A stretch of 64,000 bases of DNA, from the IMG/VR virus record IMGVR_UViG_3300021962_000084, positions 1 through 64,000 of that record. The stretch is one strand, 5' to 3'. The position numbers and the translations under genes are program-made. A model generated the notes under the pieces. That model saw nothing but the letters and a program-made list of their open reading frames with translations. It searched no databases and had not been told where the DNA came from. This document shows positions 22,401-30,000 of the stretch, in pieces (position 1 is the stretch's first letter; the number at the start of each line of letters is the position of its first letter). Source of the stretch: a virus.

Positions 22401-23018
22401 AAACGAATTGAAGCTACTAATAGATTAAGAGGAGCTAAGGAAGAATTAAAACAAAGAGCAATTGGATACACCAATGGGGCATTCCCTTATTTGGTTTACA
22501 ATGAAGCAAGTTGTTCGCGTGATACTGGTTTGATTGTGGATGCTTGTTGCACTGATTTATTCTATGGTGGAAACGAAAGAGCAATCGCAGCAGCATCATC
22601 ATATTATACAGGACAATACGGAAATGCGGATGAGGTAATATTTAAACAAAGACTAGAAACTCTTGAAACTAATAGATATTTAAGAACTAGAGCAGAGTTT
22701 ATAGCAGCTGGTGCTCCTGTTGAAGCATTTGGTTCTCTAATTGTGGCAACTGGTATTGACTACTCTTATAATGGTAGTGGTGTGACATTTAAAGCACTTC
22801 CTCCAAATCAGGGTGGTAGTGGTGTGGCAAATCCAATTTATGAGATTACCGAATTAGGAGGAGGTAGAATATTCTTTACTTCTGGTAACCAAGATGGTGA
22901 CTTTAGAATTGGAACTGGATTGAGTATTAATCAGGCAACTGGTACTCTTGTGGGTAGAACATTTAGTAAATCTCTATTCTCATTAGTAACTCCGTTCTCA
23001 TTAGCACTTCAAATATAA
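10461..23018 (+). CDS. Giant fibre/adhesin, 4185 aa, with beta-helix and 22 Cys-RD repeats
   Basis: Domains in order: residues 1-105, short beta repeats (SGSLFVSKSFFLGN, TGSVFVTGSFTVDG). Residues about 110-365 are a pectate-lyase-like right-handed beta-helix: TLYVSSTDGDDTNDGRT, PLRTIKRAAQLA, VIKVQAGTYLEDNPV, ending near GSGGNIDARN. Residues about 614-731 are a cupredoxin-like domain that has lost its copper ligands. Residues about 770-4050 hold 22 blocks with the core C-x-RDVGYIIDAVATDLLYGGN, set in five clusters. The clusters are separated by arrays of about 40-residue repeats (SSSF..V..II..G...LPT..). The last 120 residues (GGGRIFFTSGNQDGDFRIG, SINQATGTLVGRTFSKSLFS) form a conserved fibre C-terminus. 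Cyanophage virion proteins carry similar RDVGYIVDA repeats (recalled, not searched). No hydrolase active site is evident in the beta-helix, so binding rather than cleavage is the safer call. The single frame is intact for 12.5 kb. Confidence 0.88.
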   Translation: MARLIPRKQIEEQQDISASLAIRENLYVGNDIINSGSLFVSKSFFLGNDTGSLNEITGSVFVTGSFTVDGLFQLGSQTLFSGTASFSSESVDTQRYSGILAKDFGANQPTLYVSSTDGDDTNDGRTIQYPLRTIKRAAQLASPGYDGRYGFDTGSVSNGYVIKVQAGTYLEDNPVILPSNTTIWGAGLRITKINAKNPSEDLFWVNAGCYIAEVTMGGLRLYPDQINPEKGFAVAFQPGAFITTSPYVQNCSQISNQENSFTELYEEIPPGGGGLYVNGDVIHPDSPLASMVLDAYTQISPNGVGCLVNGRGFIQLVSFFNNFSYYAIRVNNGGHATLNNSNISFGLYGMYASGSRFISGSGGNIDARNRVRQSWSVVVDVLNRGLGALPEITTLNTAEGIRATSLSQYPQLYLSGSDINLTPTTQNIEEVASDFKLISAIVENGTSNFPTLLARSSNKGYGFESPYNILGAEQITSSIASASAEILTDISESFGAILGIFANGTGSFNFVSNTKNAIKATELEPTAIGMSVSNSITASVSSSFETVISIISSGLTAVAKVTSSNEAAIKVSGVEQFTTGLSSSLQTTNSVSASFSIIYNILDKGTGSVILPIPENHQRNYTITNNGSSSYQWQGVGSNPTITLYRGETYKFYVSASSVVGGINYPFFIRTRPLSGISEQFDYDKGVINNGDSIGNITFTVPYDAPNELYYVAQNTDNMTGKFHIINNSATPFGFIQNTLTYPQTISGSVESTSNIDKLNAYELLIGNKSFIQEETIEFVSSSWSDFDYVESTCRRDIGYLIDAVANDLIYGGNNNSITAGRFYYEYPSTATTTQKDPTKTAVKYAAGMAEKLLKGVTFVEPNNERDAVATAIQANREFIQTETITFLSSSWSNFYYNEAKCKRDVGYILDAVATDARYGGNERSVQAGQFYYLYPSLAVVDGDGDSEGQLGQTLDGVRFAAGNTNNIIAGIVHQTASLDVRESYRLLRENKELIQNETIQFINVAYPQLKYNQDKCKRDVGYIIDAISTDLLYGGIERSVTAGKYYYEYPSQATKTQKRETSGGIRYSKIISDFIVQNIVLETPRIITNDEKLFKVVSGSSNITSSFSGTINEQNSISSSFAIIEGIIKRGTAAVPSILAQNSDLNWSVGIPLSVTGQTQITNSFVSPTEAEKLGNGFDVVTSILQSNGVEPVFTSSLNTQIKVTNNEQITGSVSNPYALTSSISASFGYVVEIISGGLSKLDPIVSNVSASIKVTATPQFTSGVVGTNAQTSSVSSSFGSIINVIVSGTAALPSLVQNTNANRKVTTTTQFISASYSGSLEDIEFVSQSISKVTQIVETGNVDLFGKTNYSASITARVGVYEILKQNIPFIQNETIAYLSSSWAGFQYDEVKCKRDIGLIVSGAAEDLLFGANSASIVNGQFYYEYPSQATIANDGDTGGQLNQTLDGINYASRLAQKVIQNVVFNLPSTEVSASNALLFNNKEFIQNETIAYLSSSWGGFDYNETTCKRDVGYIIDAVRTDLVYGGNERSRQAGLYYFLYPSQATGSQLLQTTDGIKYASHISQKIVSGSIFQSADSDKLEVSRLMRVNKGLIADEVVEYVSSSWSEVSYNEDKCKRDVGYIIDAVRTDLVYGGNERTSIAGEFYYRFPSSATVGGEPSATQQLDPTVTGVEYANRLAQNIVQNKVLVNPSAEVLAAAELVRTNRTFLQQNVIQFISQNYPNLDYIVSKCFRDVGFITDGAVTDLVYGGNERSINSGRFYFKFANKATGDQLVETVAGINFAKDLAKLVAIGGKAVEDGYDNVAKIIASGSSSAPALVTNTENAIRKTVEQQFTSSQSVQSSDKQLVSASFANVITIISNGTGSIPTIVESSNRGILVTIGSHQITSSITPSLADINKVESGFNIVTSIIENGTGSLPTLVKNTQNGIKRTDSIQFTSTASISNTIISSSNTAFDNVLLIVSDGTGSTPTLVKNTSNLVKVTNSTQYIGTTTVSSSIINGITGSFNTIITILENGIGTLPNVVDNTISGIKVTNTAQFISASATQLESNLISQSISIVTDIIANGVGSTLAYLPTSSYTASVSDLNRWKAYNLLKANIQFIQDETIAYLSSSWSTASYNEEKCRRDVGLIISGAVEDLVFNSNSASLVNGKFYYDYPSQAQGAQLNQTLDGVFYASKLAQKIVKGDVFNYPSAQSNTAYDLLVNNKQLIQNETIAYISSSWSTHQYNETTCKRDVGYIIDAVATDVKWGGNERSVKAGEFYYLYPSEATGSQIEETVTGITYVRNLADRLLRNLTLQSVSQNKLQAKQLIFNNKEFIQNEVIEYVSASWNGFLYNEDTCKRDVGFILDAVATDVVYGGNERALEAGRYYYLYPSEATTTQLGPTLSGIRHAKGMLEQILKNSVFGLASNSAQTAYNLLLENKQLIQNETIAFVSSSWSMFNYNEASCSRDTGYIVDAVATDILYGGNERVREAGEYYYLYPSLATVDGDGDAAGQLGQTLDGVNYAKGISKKIVSNILLQSASISELTGWSLLRQNKPLIQKETIAYLSSSWTGVDGFYYNEASCSRDVAYIIDNVATDLLYGGNERSSKAGEYYFLYPSKATVGGVPSVNAQLEQTVQGIRFAAGTAQNVISNTILEQPTQFVSSSVSLLRSNRGFIQNETIQYIDAFFPSLVYNREKCRRDVGYIVDNVSTDLWYGGNERSIIAGDYYYRYPSLATKQEQVRETVAGVEYAKAVSKAIVQNVLLQTPSLVLNTDGNIKVGSVAQITSSLSATNTEVSNISSSFSTVTKIIEGGLSVLPTITSNNEGLIKVTNETQITSSISASSAEVGVVTASFGLIRDIIYWGSASLPDSLANNFQYGFNNSVPTLLRISSFTQTLGSGVYNAQTSSVSSSFGNVINVINNGTASLPTLEANTSASVSVSGITTFKSTTSGSEYQKSRIGNLFGVVMNIVEGGRSSIPTLLSNTSSSIKVTNTPQIISGSGSDRLQARLVSSSFGIVIDSLLNNGTSSIAYVGPTGINTNAKITSAYNLLLNNQQMIIDETITYMSSSWSNFVYSQSLCERDLGLIISGAAFDLLWGGNSASLVNGKYYFESASQATTTQLDQTITAIRYAGGIIEKVVRNTPLVHISASLETSASYTSLIKNKGFIQSESISYVNSSWEGFEYNEASCSRDIGYIVDAVATDLLYGGNERSIIAGRYYYDFPSEATSTQLEPTLTGVRFAKGTSMNVVVNKQFFSPNANNQTAYNLIKDNKEFVQEETVAFVNAKYPELDYIEDKCKRDVGYIVDAVATDLLYGGNERSNKAGEFYYLYPSLATENEQVIETTTAVDYARRLTQNVINSIAIETPQIVLNTTNNIKVTNTPQYVSSSFSGSAYEAGLISASISIVTNIVANGTGSVGTPVNYTTPSTASNVWYAYNLLKENIPFIQSETIAYISSSWSTASYNEASCSRDVALIVSGAAEDMLFGVDSASIVNGKFYYEYPSEATGSQLNYTLDGLFYASRLAQKVLQNVEFVTASLLVSASYALIRNNKLFIQSESVEYVDSSWVGLDYNKEKCRRDVGHLIDAVSTDLLYGGNERSAIAGEYYFKYPSEATTGSQLDPTVDAIDYAAGVASKVIQSLTFVTASQIISASVGLLRGNRNFIQEETMAYLTASWSTFEYDKVKCRRDVGYVIDGVATDLLYGGNERSVMSGEFYYRYPSKAVLLGDGDGAGQLKQTVDGINYASRVAQKVVKNTVFQNASSAASASFDLLRKNKSFIAGEVIEYVSSSWSTVYYNQASCSRDVGYLIDAAATDVLYGGKERSVIAGNFYYLFPSKATVAGVPSEANQLDPTITGVRYAGRLATKVVVNPKFVEASGSAIGGSRLLKLNKSLIQKETITFLSSSWSTLVYNEASCSRDVGFIIDAVRTDLVYGGNERSIEAGSYYYKIPSVAIKESYTDNGTFGQKKQTVDGVNYAGGISEKIVAQTQLVRPGTKRIEATNRLRGAKEELKQRAIGYTNGAFPYLVYNEASCSRDTGLIVDACCTDLFYGGNERAIAAASSYYTGQYGNADEVIFKQRLETLETNRYLRTRAEFIAAGAPVEAFGSLIVATGIDYSYNGSGVTFKALPPNQGGSGVANPIYEITELGGGRIFFTSGNQDGDFRIGTGLSINQATGTLVGRTFSKSLFSLVTPFSLALQI
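12764..22620 (+). repeat. 22 Cys-RD repeat blocks in five clusters
   Basis: Each block has about 80-100 residues: an FIQNETI.ylsSSW segment, then YNE..C.RDVG.I.DA...DL.YGGNERS, then YYYLYPS.AT. The Cys before RD is present in all 22 copies. Clusters 2-5 each open with a variant block reading GLI.SGA.ED with NSAS in place of NERS (near 14660, 16850, 19670 and 20840). Confidence 0.85.
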
Positions 23019-23042
23019 AAAGAAAATAAAAGATAAAATAAA

Positions 23043-23966
23043 ATGGCAGAAGTTTTTGTACCACTAAATCGATTCCAGTCAGTTGTAACAAATCTGACTG
23101 GTGAAGAAGATGAAATATATGTTACACCGACTGGTGTATCATCAATTGTGCTATCAGCTCAAATTACAAATAATAGTTTTTCAACACAACCTGTAACTAT
23201 TTTTGTAACATCTAATAGAGAATTACCTGTACCTTCCTTTGAAGGACTTTATATTAGTTCATCTTTTTATACTGGTTCTACATCTTTAGAAAATCTTAGT
23301 GGAAGTTTTGATAGTGCATCTGCCCTTCTTAATTTGAATAGACAGTTTATTCGTAAAGAAGTAGCAGCATATACATCATTTCAAAATAATTTGCAAGAAA
23401 CTCCATTTACGTTTGTATCTTCTCGTTTTGAAGATTATGCATTAGGAGCAACTGATGCAATTACATACGATATAGCAAATTCAAAAACAATTAGAACAGA
23501 CAAAGAGGCAAGAAATTATTTTACAAAAAATGGTATCAATATTATAAAAACTTCTTATGATGAAGAATATTCATCATCTTTATTTGCTTTAGATTATGTT
23601 GGAAAATTAGCAGGGCAAATTATAAAAAACCAATCGGTAACAGGTTCAGCTGAAATTGGTAGATTCTATCAAACATCAGTAACTCAATCATTTGATTCAA
23701 CTTATGCAATAAGCGGTTCTGCATGGAGTGGTTCTAACTACGTTATAACGGAATTGCTGAATGTTATCAGAGATACAATAGAAAATCCTAATTTAGTAGC
23801 ACAAAGGGCCGTAAAATTAGTAACAAATGTAACTATACCATCTGCTGATTCACTTTCACCAGTTGTAAGTGGTAAATTGGTGTTAGAGGAAGGATATGGT
23901 TTCATCGTTTCGGGTTCAACGGAATTAAGTGTGATTCTTTCTTTGCTTGAAAGTGCAAATGAATAA
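23043..23966 (+). CDS. Fibre-associated virion protein, 307 aa
   Basis: The N-terminus (VPLNRFQSVVTNLTGEEDEI, then GVSSIVLSAQITNN) and the C-terminus (SGKLVLEEGYGFIVSGSTE, then LSVILSLLESANE) form two halves of a domain that I recognise from small structural proteins beside cyanophage fibres. The middle (residues about 95-200) looks like a worn copy of the Cys-RD repeat of the giant fibre upstream: LLNLNRQFIRKEVAAYTSFQ, then DAITYDIANSKTIRTDKEARN. The Cys and RDVG core are lost there. So this gene may have received a repeat block from its neighbour or share its ancestor. The start lies 24 bases after the giant gene, behind an A-rich leader. A role in capping or attaching the giant fibre is inferred from the shared block. 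Confidence 0.75.
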   Translation: MAEVFVPLNRFQSVVTNLTGEEDEIYVTPTGVSSIVLSAQITNNSFSTQPVTIFVTSNRELPVPSFEGLYISSSFYTGSTSLENLSGSFDSASALLNLNRQFIRKEVAAYTSFQNNLQETPFTFVSSRFEDYALGATDAITYDIANSKTIRTDKEARNYFTKNGINIIKTSYDEEYSSSLFALDYVGKLAGQIIKNQSVTGSAEIGRFYQTSVTQSFDSTYAISGSAWSGSNYVITELLNVIRDTIENPNLVAQRAVKLVTNVTIPSADSLSPVVSGKLVLEEGYGFIVSGSTELSVILSLLESANE

Positions 23967-23985
23967 CGATATTATCATTGGGTAA

Positions 23986-23993
23986 TATTTATA
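23986..23993 (+). promoter_or_regulatory. Candidate phage late promoter (TATTTATA)
   Basis: It lies in a 67-base gap, 40 bases before the ATG of the 3646-residue fibre, in the context GGTAATATTTATAAGGG. Confidence 0.5.
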
Positions 23994-24033
23994 AGGGATT
24001 CATTATTTTTATAAAAAAGCTGGAAAGTAAAGA

Positions 24034-27000
24034 ATGGCAATAAGTAATCTATTAACGGGAAGGGTAAGGGTAGTTTCACCTAAAAATGTAACATCAGACA
24101 GGTATCAATTTCTTGATTTATCTCAAGCTGAACCAAATTTAGGTGTTCCTAATTTCAGTGCTTCATTGTCTGGGTCCCCAGCTATCGTAGTATCGGATGA
24201 CCAAGGCAACAGAGGATTTGTAAGAAGCCTTGATTTAGAGAGAGTAACTGGACAATTTACAGGCTCATTTACAGGTAGTGCTACCGATTTAAGTGGTAGT
24301 TTTTCTGGTTCGTTCACTGGTTCATTTATAGGAGATGGTTCTCGATTAGTTAATCTTCCTGAAGTAACTAGAATAGCAAGTGGTTCTGCAACAGCCTCAA
24401 TATCTCCAAATTTTGGATTTCAAATAAATGTAGATACAACTATTACTGAAAATCTTTATGTATCTAAATCAATTTATGCTGAACAATTAATTGTTTCTTA
24501 CATATCATCATCTATAATTTATTCATCTGGTTCAAATGTATTTGGTGATTCTGAAAATGATTCACAGCAATTTACTGGTTCGGTTGAGGTAAGGGATAGA
24601 TTAAATGCTTATGTAATTTCTGGTTCAACCATAGCTGGTAATTTAACTGGTTCATTTATTGGATTAGCAGAAGCTACGGGTTCATTTAGTGGTTCTTTAA
24701 TAGGAAGAAGTGATACATTTGGTACATTTACTGGTTCTGCTGAAGCAACGGGTTCATTTAGTGGGTCTTTTATTGGTACGGCTGATTTATTCGGAACATT
24801 TACAGGTTCTGCAGAACTGACTGGTTCGTTTAGTGGTTCATTTACAGGTTCTTTCTTTGGAGATGGTAGAAATTTATTTAACTTACCAGAAGCAACAAAA
24901 TTAGCAACTGGTTCTGTTACGGCATCTGTAACACCTGAATTTGGATTTAAAGTATTATCAATTGATAAAGGTTCTGAATTTACTGGAAGTGTCGATATTA
25001 CTGGTAGTTTAAGTATAACAGCAACATCTGGAGCATTAGTATTGGGTTCTTCATCAGCGTATTATGGCGAGGGTACATATTTAAGAAACATACCTCGTTC
25101 AGCATTAACGGAAGATGCATTAGTTTCATCTTTTATTGTAAGTGGTAGTGTAACAGCATCAGTTTCTCCTAATTTTGGATTTGTTGTAAAATCACCTGAT
25201 AGTGGTTCTGAATTTACAGGTTCTGTTGATGTAAGTGGAAGTGTAATTGCACAATTCTTTATAGGAGATGGTTCTCAATTATTAAATGTACCATCAACTG
25301 TTGCACCTAGAATAGCAAGTGGAAGCGTAACTGCTTCTGTTTCTCCTCAATTTGGATTTAAAGTAGAATCGAATGCAAGTGGTTCTGAATTTACTGGTTC
25401 AGTAGATATATCAGGTTCTATATCAGCATCATTATATAGGGGTGATGGTAGTGGATTATTTAATATTCCGGTATCAGCATTATCGGAAGAAGTATCTCGT
25501 ATCGCTAGTGGTAGTGTAACCGCATCAGTTTCTCCTGTATATGGATTTAGAGTTGAAGCAGCAGCAAGTGGGTCTGAATTTACTGGTAGTGTTAATGTAA
25601 CTGGTAGTGTAATTGTAGAAAGTGGTTCTATATATGTTGGTGATGGTAGTGGATTAAGAAATATTCCATTATCTGCATTGGCTGAAGAAGTAGTTGCTGC
25701 AACAAAAATATTATCTGGAAGTGTAACAGCTTCTGTATCTCCTGAATTTGGATTTAGAGTAGAATCTACACTTAGTGGTTCTCAATTTACAGGTTCTTTA
25801 TTAGTAAGTGGAAACGTAGAATTATATACTGGTTCATTTAGTGGTAGTGGTAAGAATCTTAGAGAAATTCCAAAATCAGCAATTTCTGATTTAGATACAT
25901 CTTTAATCTTTTCTGGTTCTGCAACTGCATCAATTAATCCTGTAAAAGGGTTTAATGTAAATATATTTTCACAATTTAGTGGAAGTATGTCTGTATCGGC
26001 TTCTAACTTTGTAGTACCAAGTCAATCATTAGATTTAACATTTAATGTAACAAATGATGGTTTCGCAGCTTATGTATTTACTGGAGCAGCAAGCGGTTCA
26101 AATCCAACACTTACTTTAGTAGAAAATGTTGTTTATAGATTTGTAGTAAATGCACCCGGTCATCCTTTTTATATTAAAACAACAAACACAAGCGGAGCTG
26201 GTGGTGCATATAACTCTGGAGTATTAAACAATGGTACTGATAATGGTGTAGTAACATTTAATGTACCATCTGGAGCACCATCAACATTATATTATGTTTG
26301 TGGAAACCACTCATCAATGGTAGGTACAATTAATATTGTATCTGAAATAGTAAGACCTGCATTGATTGAGTTTATAGGACCTACTAATATCACTGGAAGT
26401 TTAGGAATTAGTGGTAATGTTACTGCATCTATGTTTAGTGGAAGTGGTAGAGGATTATTTGATATTCCATTCACATCATTTACAGGAGATGCATTTAGAA
26501 TAGCTAGTGGTTCGGTTACAGCGTCTGTTGCACCCAATTATGGATTTAGAGTTGAGGCTTTAGATTTGGGTAGTGAATTTACAGGTAGTGTTGATATAAG
26601 TGGTTCATTATTTGTAAGTGGTTCAATAACCGCATCTAAGGGAATAGTTGCAAATACAATATCAGCATCATTCTTTATTGGCGATGGTTCTCAACTTAGA
26701 AATGTACCATCATTAGAAAGTTTTAGAATTGCTAGTGGTAGTGTAACCGCATCCGTTTCTCCTGATTTTGGATTTAGAGTTGATTCTGTTGAACTTGGTT
26801 CATATTTTAGTGGAAGTGTTAAGGTTAGTGGAAGTATATTCACATTTGGAAATATAGAACTACAAAGTGGTTCTGCGTTTAGTGGTAGTGGTAAAAATTT
26901 ATTTGATATACCTCGTTCCGCTTTAACTCCTGATGCATTAGAATCAACATTCATAGCAAGTGGTAGTGTAACTGCATCGGTTACTCCAAATCAAGGATTT

Positions 27001-30000
27001 GTTGTTCAATCGGTTGCAAGTGGTTCTAAATTTAGTGGCTCGTTATTCCTAAGTGGTTCAGTATTTTTAACAACTGGTTCATTTAGTGGTAGTGGTAAGC
27101 AATTATTTGATATACCCGTTGCGGCCATTTCCGATTTAGATACATCAAAAATATTTAGTGGTTCGGTAACCGCATCCGTTTCTCCTGTTCAAGGATTTGT
27201 AGTTACATCTTATGCAACGGGAAGTACATTCTTAGGTAGTGTAAGAGTAACAGGAAGTTTATCAGCAACAGGAAGTGGATTTTTTGCAGCGGGTGTATCG
27301 GCATCAGTATTTAGTGGTAGTGGTGCAGGTTTAACGGATATTCCGTTTTCAGCATTATCGCAAGAATTATTTAGAATAGCAAGTGGAAGTGTAACTGCTT
27401 CCGCATTGCCTGATAGAGGGTTTGTTGTTCAATCTGCGGCAAGTGGTTCAAGAATAACTGGTAGTGTTGCAATTACAGGTAGTTTAACAATAACTGCAAC
27501 CTCTGGAGCATTGGTATTGGGTTCTTCATCAGCTTATTTTGGAGAAGGTACTTATTTAAGAAATATACCTAGAAATGCATTAACTGAAGATGCATTATTA
27601 TCAACGGAAATTAAATCTGGTTCGGTAACTGCGTCTGTATCACCTGACTTTGGATTTGTAGTAAAATCTCCTGATAGTGGGTCAGAATTTACTGGTTCTA
27701 TTGATGTTAGTGGTAGTTTGTATGTTAGAGGTGATGTAACTTCTACTAGTGGTTCTTACTTTATTGGAGATGGTAGGTATTTATCAAATATAACAGTTGC
27801 AAATTTAGCAATTGATTCTACAAAAATATTTAGTGGAAGTGCTACTGCATCTATTTCACCAACTGAAGGATTTGAAGTAAATACTCATTCTAGATTCGAT
27901 GGTAGTTTTATTGTATCATCTTCTGGAAGGCCTACTCCTGATTATTTAATTGAAAAAGTATTTAATGTAACAAATGAAGGTAGTAATGCATACACTTTTA
28001 GTGGAGCTGCAACTGGTTCAAATCCAAACATTACTTTAGTAAGGGGTACAACATATACATTTAATGTAAACGCTCCTGGTCATCCTTTTTGGGTAAAATA
28101 TGTTGCTTCAATAGGAACATCTTGGCAATATAGTGGAAGTATTTCAAATAATGGTACTGATAATGGTACTATAACATTTACGCCACCATCTGGTTCTCCT
28201 GATACATTGTATTACAATTGCCAACTTCATTCTTTGATGGCAGGTACTATAAACATAGTAAATGAAATTACTATACCTGCTGAAATTAAATTTGTTGGAA
28301 ATACAAAAATAGAAGGCAACTTAACTGCTTCTATGTATAGTGGTAGTGGTAGAGGATTATTTGATATACCTCGTTCAGCGTTATCGGAAGAAGTATTTAG
28401 AATTGCTTCTGGTTCAATAACAGCATCAGTAACTCCTGATTTTGGATTTAAAGTTGAATCAATAGAAAGTGGTTCTCAATTTACTGGTTCTGTTAATATT
28501 AGTGGAAGCTTATATATAAATCCTTATAGTGGTTCATTACAATTAGCATCTGGTTCATCTTATTATGGTGAGGGTTCTTATTTAAGAAATATCCCTCGTT
28601 CGGCACTTACCGAAGATGCACAAATATCAACCGAAATCAAATCTGGGTCAGTTACCGCATCAGTATCACCTGATTATGGATTTATTGTATTAACTCCATT
28701 TACATCTTCATTTGGTGAAAATGGTTCATTTACCGCATCGATAGCATCGCAATTTACTGGTTCGGTTTCTATATCTGGTAGTTTATTTGTTGGTGATGTA
28801 AGTGGTGGTTTGTTTATAGAATCATCATCATTTATATACGCAGAAGGTACTTATTTAAGAAATATACCTCGTTCATCTCTAACAGAAGATGCACTTATTA
28901 GTACCGAAATCAAATCGGGTTCAGTAACTGCATCTGTAACTCCTGACGAAGGCTTTAGAGTAATTACTCCATTTACTGGTTCGCAAATTGGTTCTCAATT
29001 TACTGGTTCGGTTAATGTAAGTGGTTCTATCATTGTAGATGACGTAACTGCTAGGGGATTCTTCTTTGGTGATGGTAGGTATATTACAAACGTACAAGCG
29101 GCAGCAGCTCCTTTAATCGCTAGTGGTTCGGCAACGGCATCCGTAGCAAGTGGCGAATCTTTTGTAGTAATAACTGCAAAAACAGGTTCACAAATTGGTT
29201 CTGAATTTACTGGCTCGGTTGGTATTAGTGGTTCTATTTCAGCATTTGATATTACATCCACTGGATTCTTCTTTGGTGATGGTAGATTTATTACAAATGT
29301 ACAAGCATCAGCGGCACCATTAATCGCTAGTGGTTCGGCAACTGCATCAGTAGCAAGTGGTGATACTTTTATAGTAACTACATCTGCAACTGGTTCTCAA
29401 ATTGGTTCTAGAATTACTGGTAGTGTTTCAGTTAGTGGTTCATTAACTGCTGATGATTTAACTGCAAGAGGATTTGTATTTGGTGATGGTAGATATTTAA
29501 CAAATGTACAAGCGGCAGCAGCTCCTTTAATCGCTAGTGGTTCGGCAACCGCATCGGTACAAAGTGGACAACAATTTATTGTAACAACTGCACCATCATC
29601 TGGTTCATATCAATCTCAATTCACATCATCGGTAGCAATTAGTGGTTCGATAACTGCATCTTTATTTATAGGTGATGGTGGTGGATTATTTAACATTCCA
29701 CCTGATGCGATTGAAAACTTAGAGTTATTTAAAATTAACTCTGGTTCTGGATTTGCACAGGTAGACCCAACTAAATTATTAGTAAACGTACCAATAACAG
29801 CGGCACTTTACATAGGTGATGGTGGTGGACTATTTAATATCCCTGCAAATGCATTACAAGACCTTAAGTTAGATAGAATTATATCAGGTTCGGTTCAGGC
29901 GGTAATATCTCCTGATAAAGGATTGGAAGTTGGAACTAAAACATTCGTATCTGGTAATTTAAGTGTTAGTGGTGGATTATTTGTGACAGGAGGAAATGTA

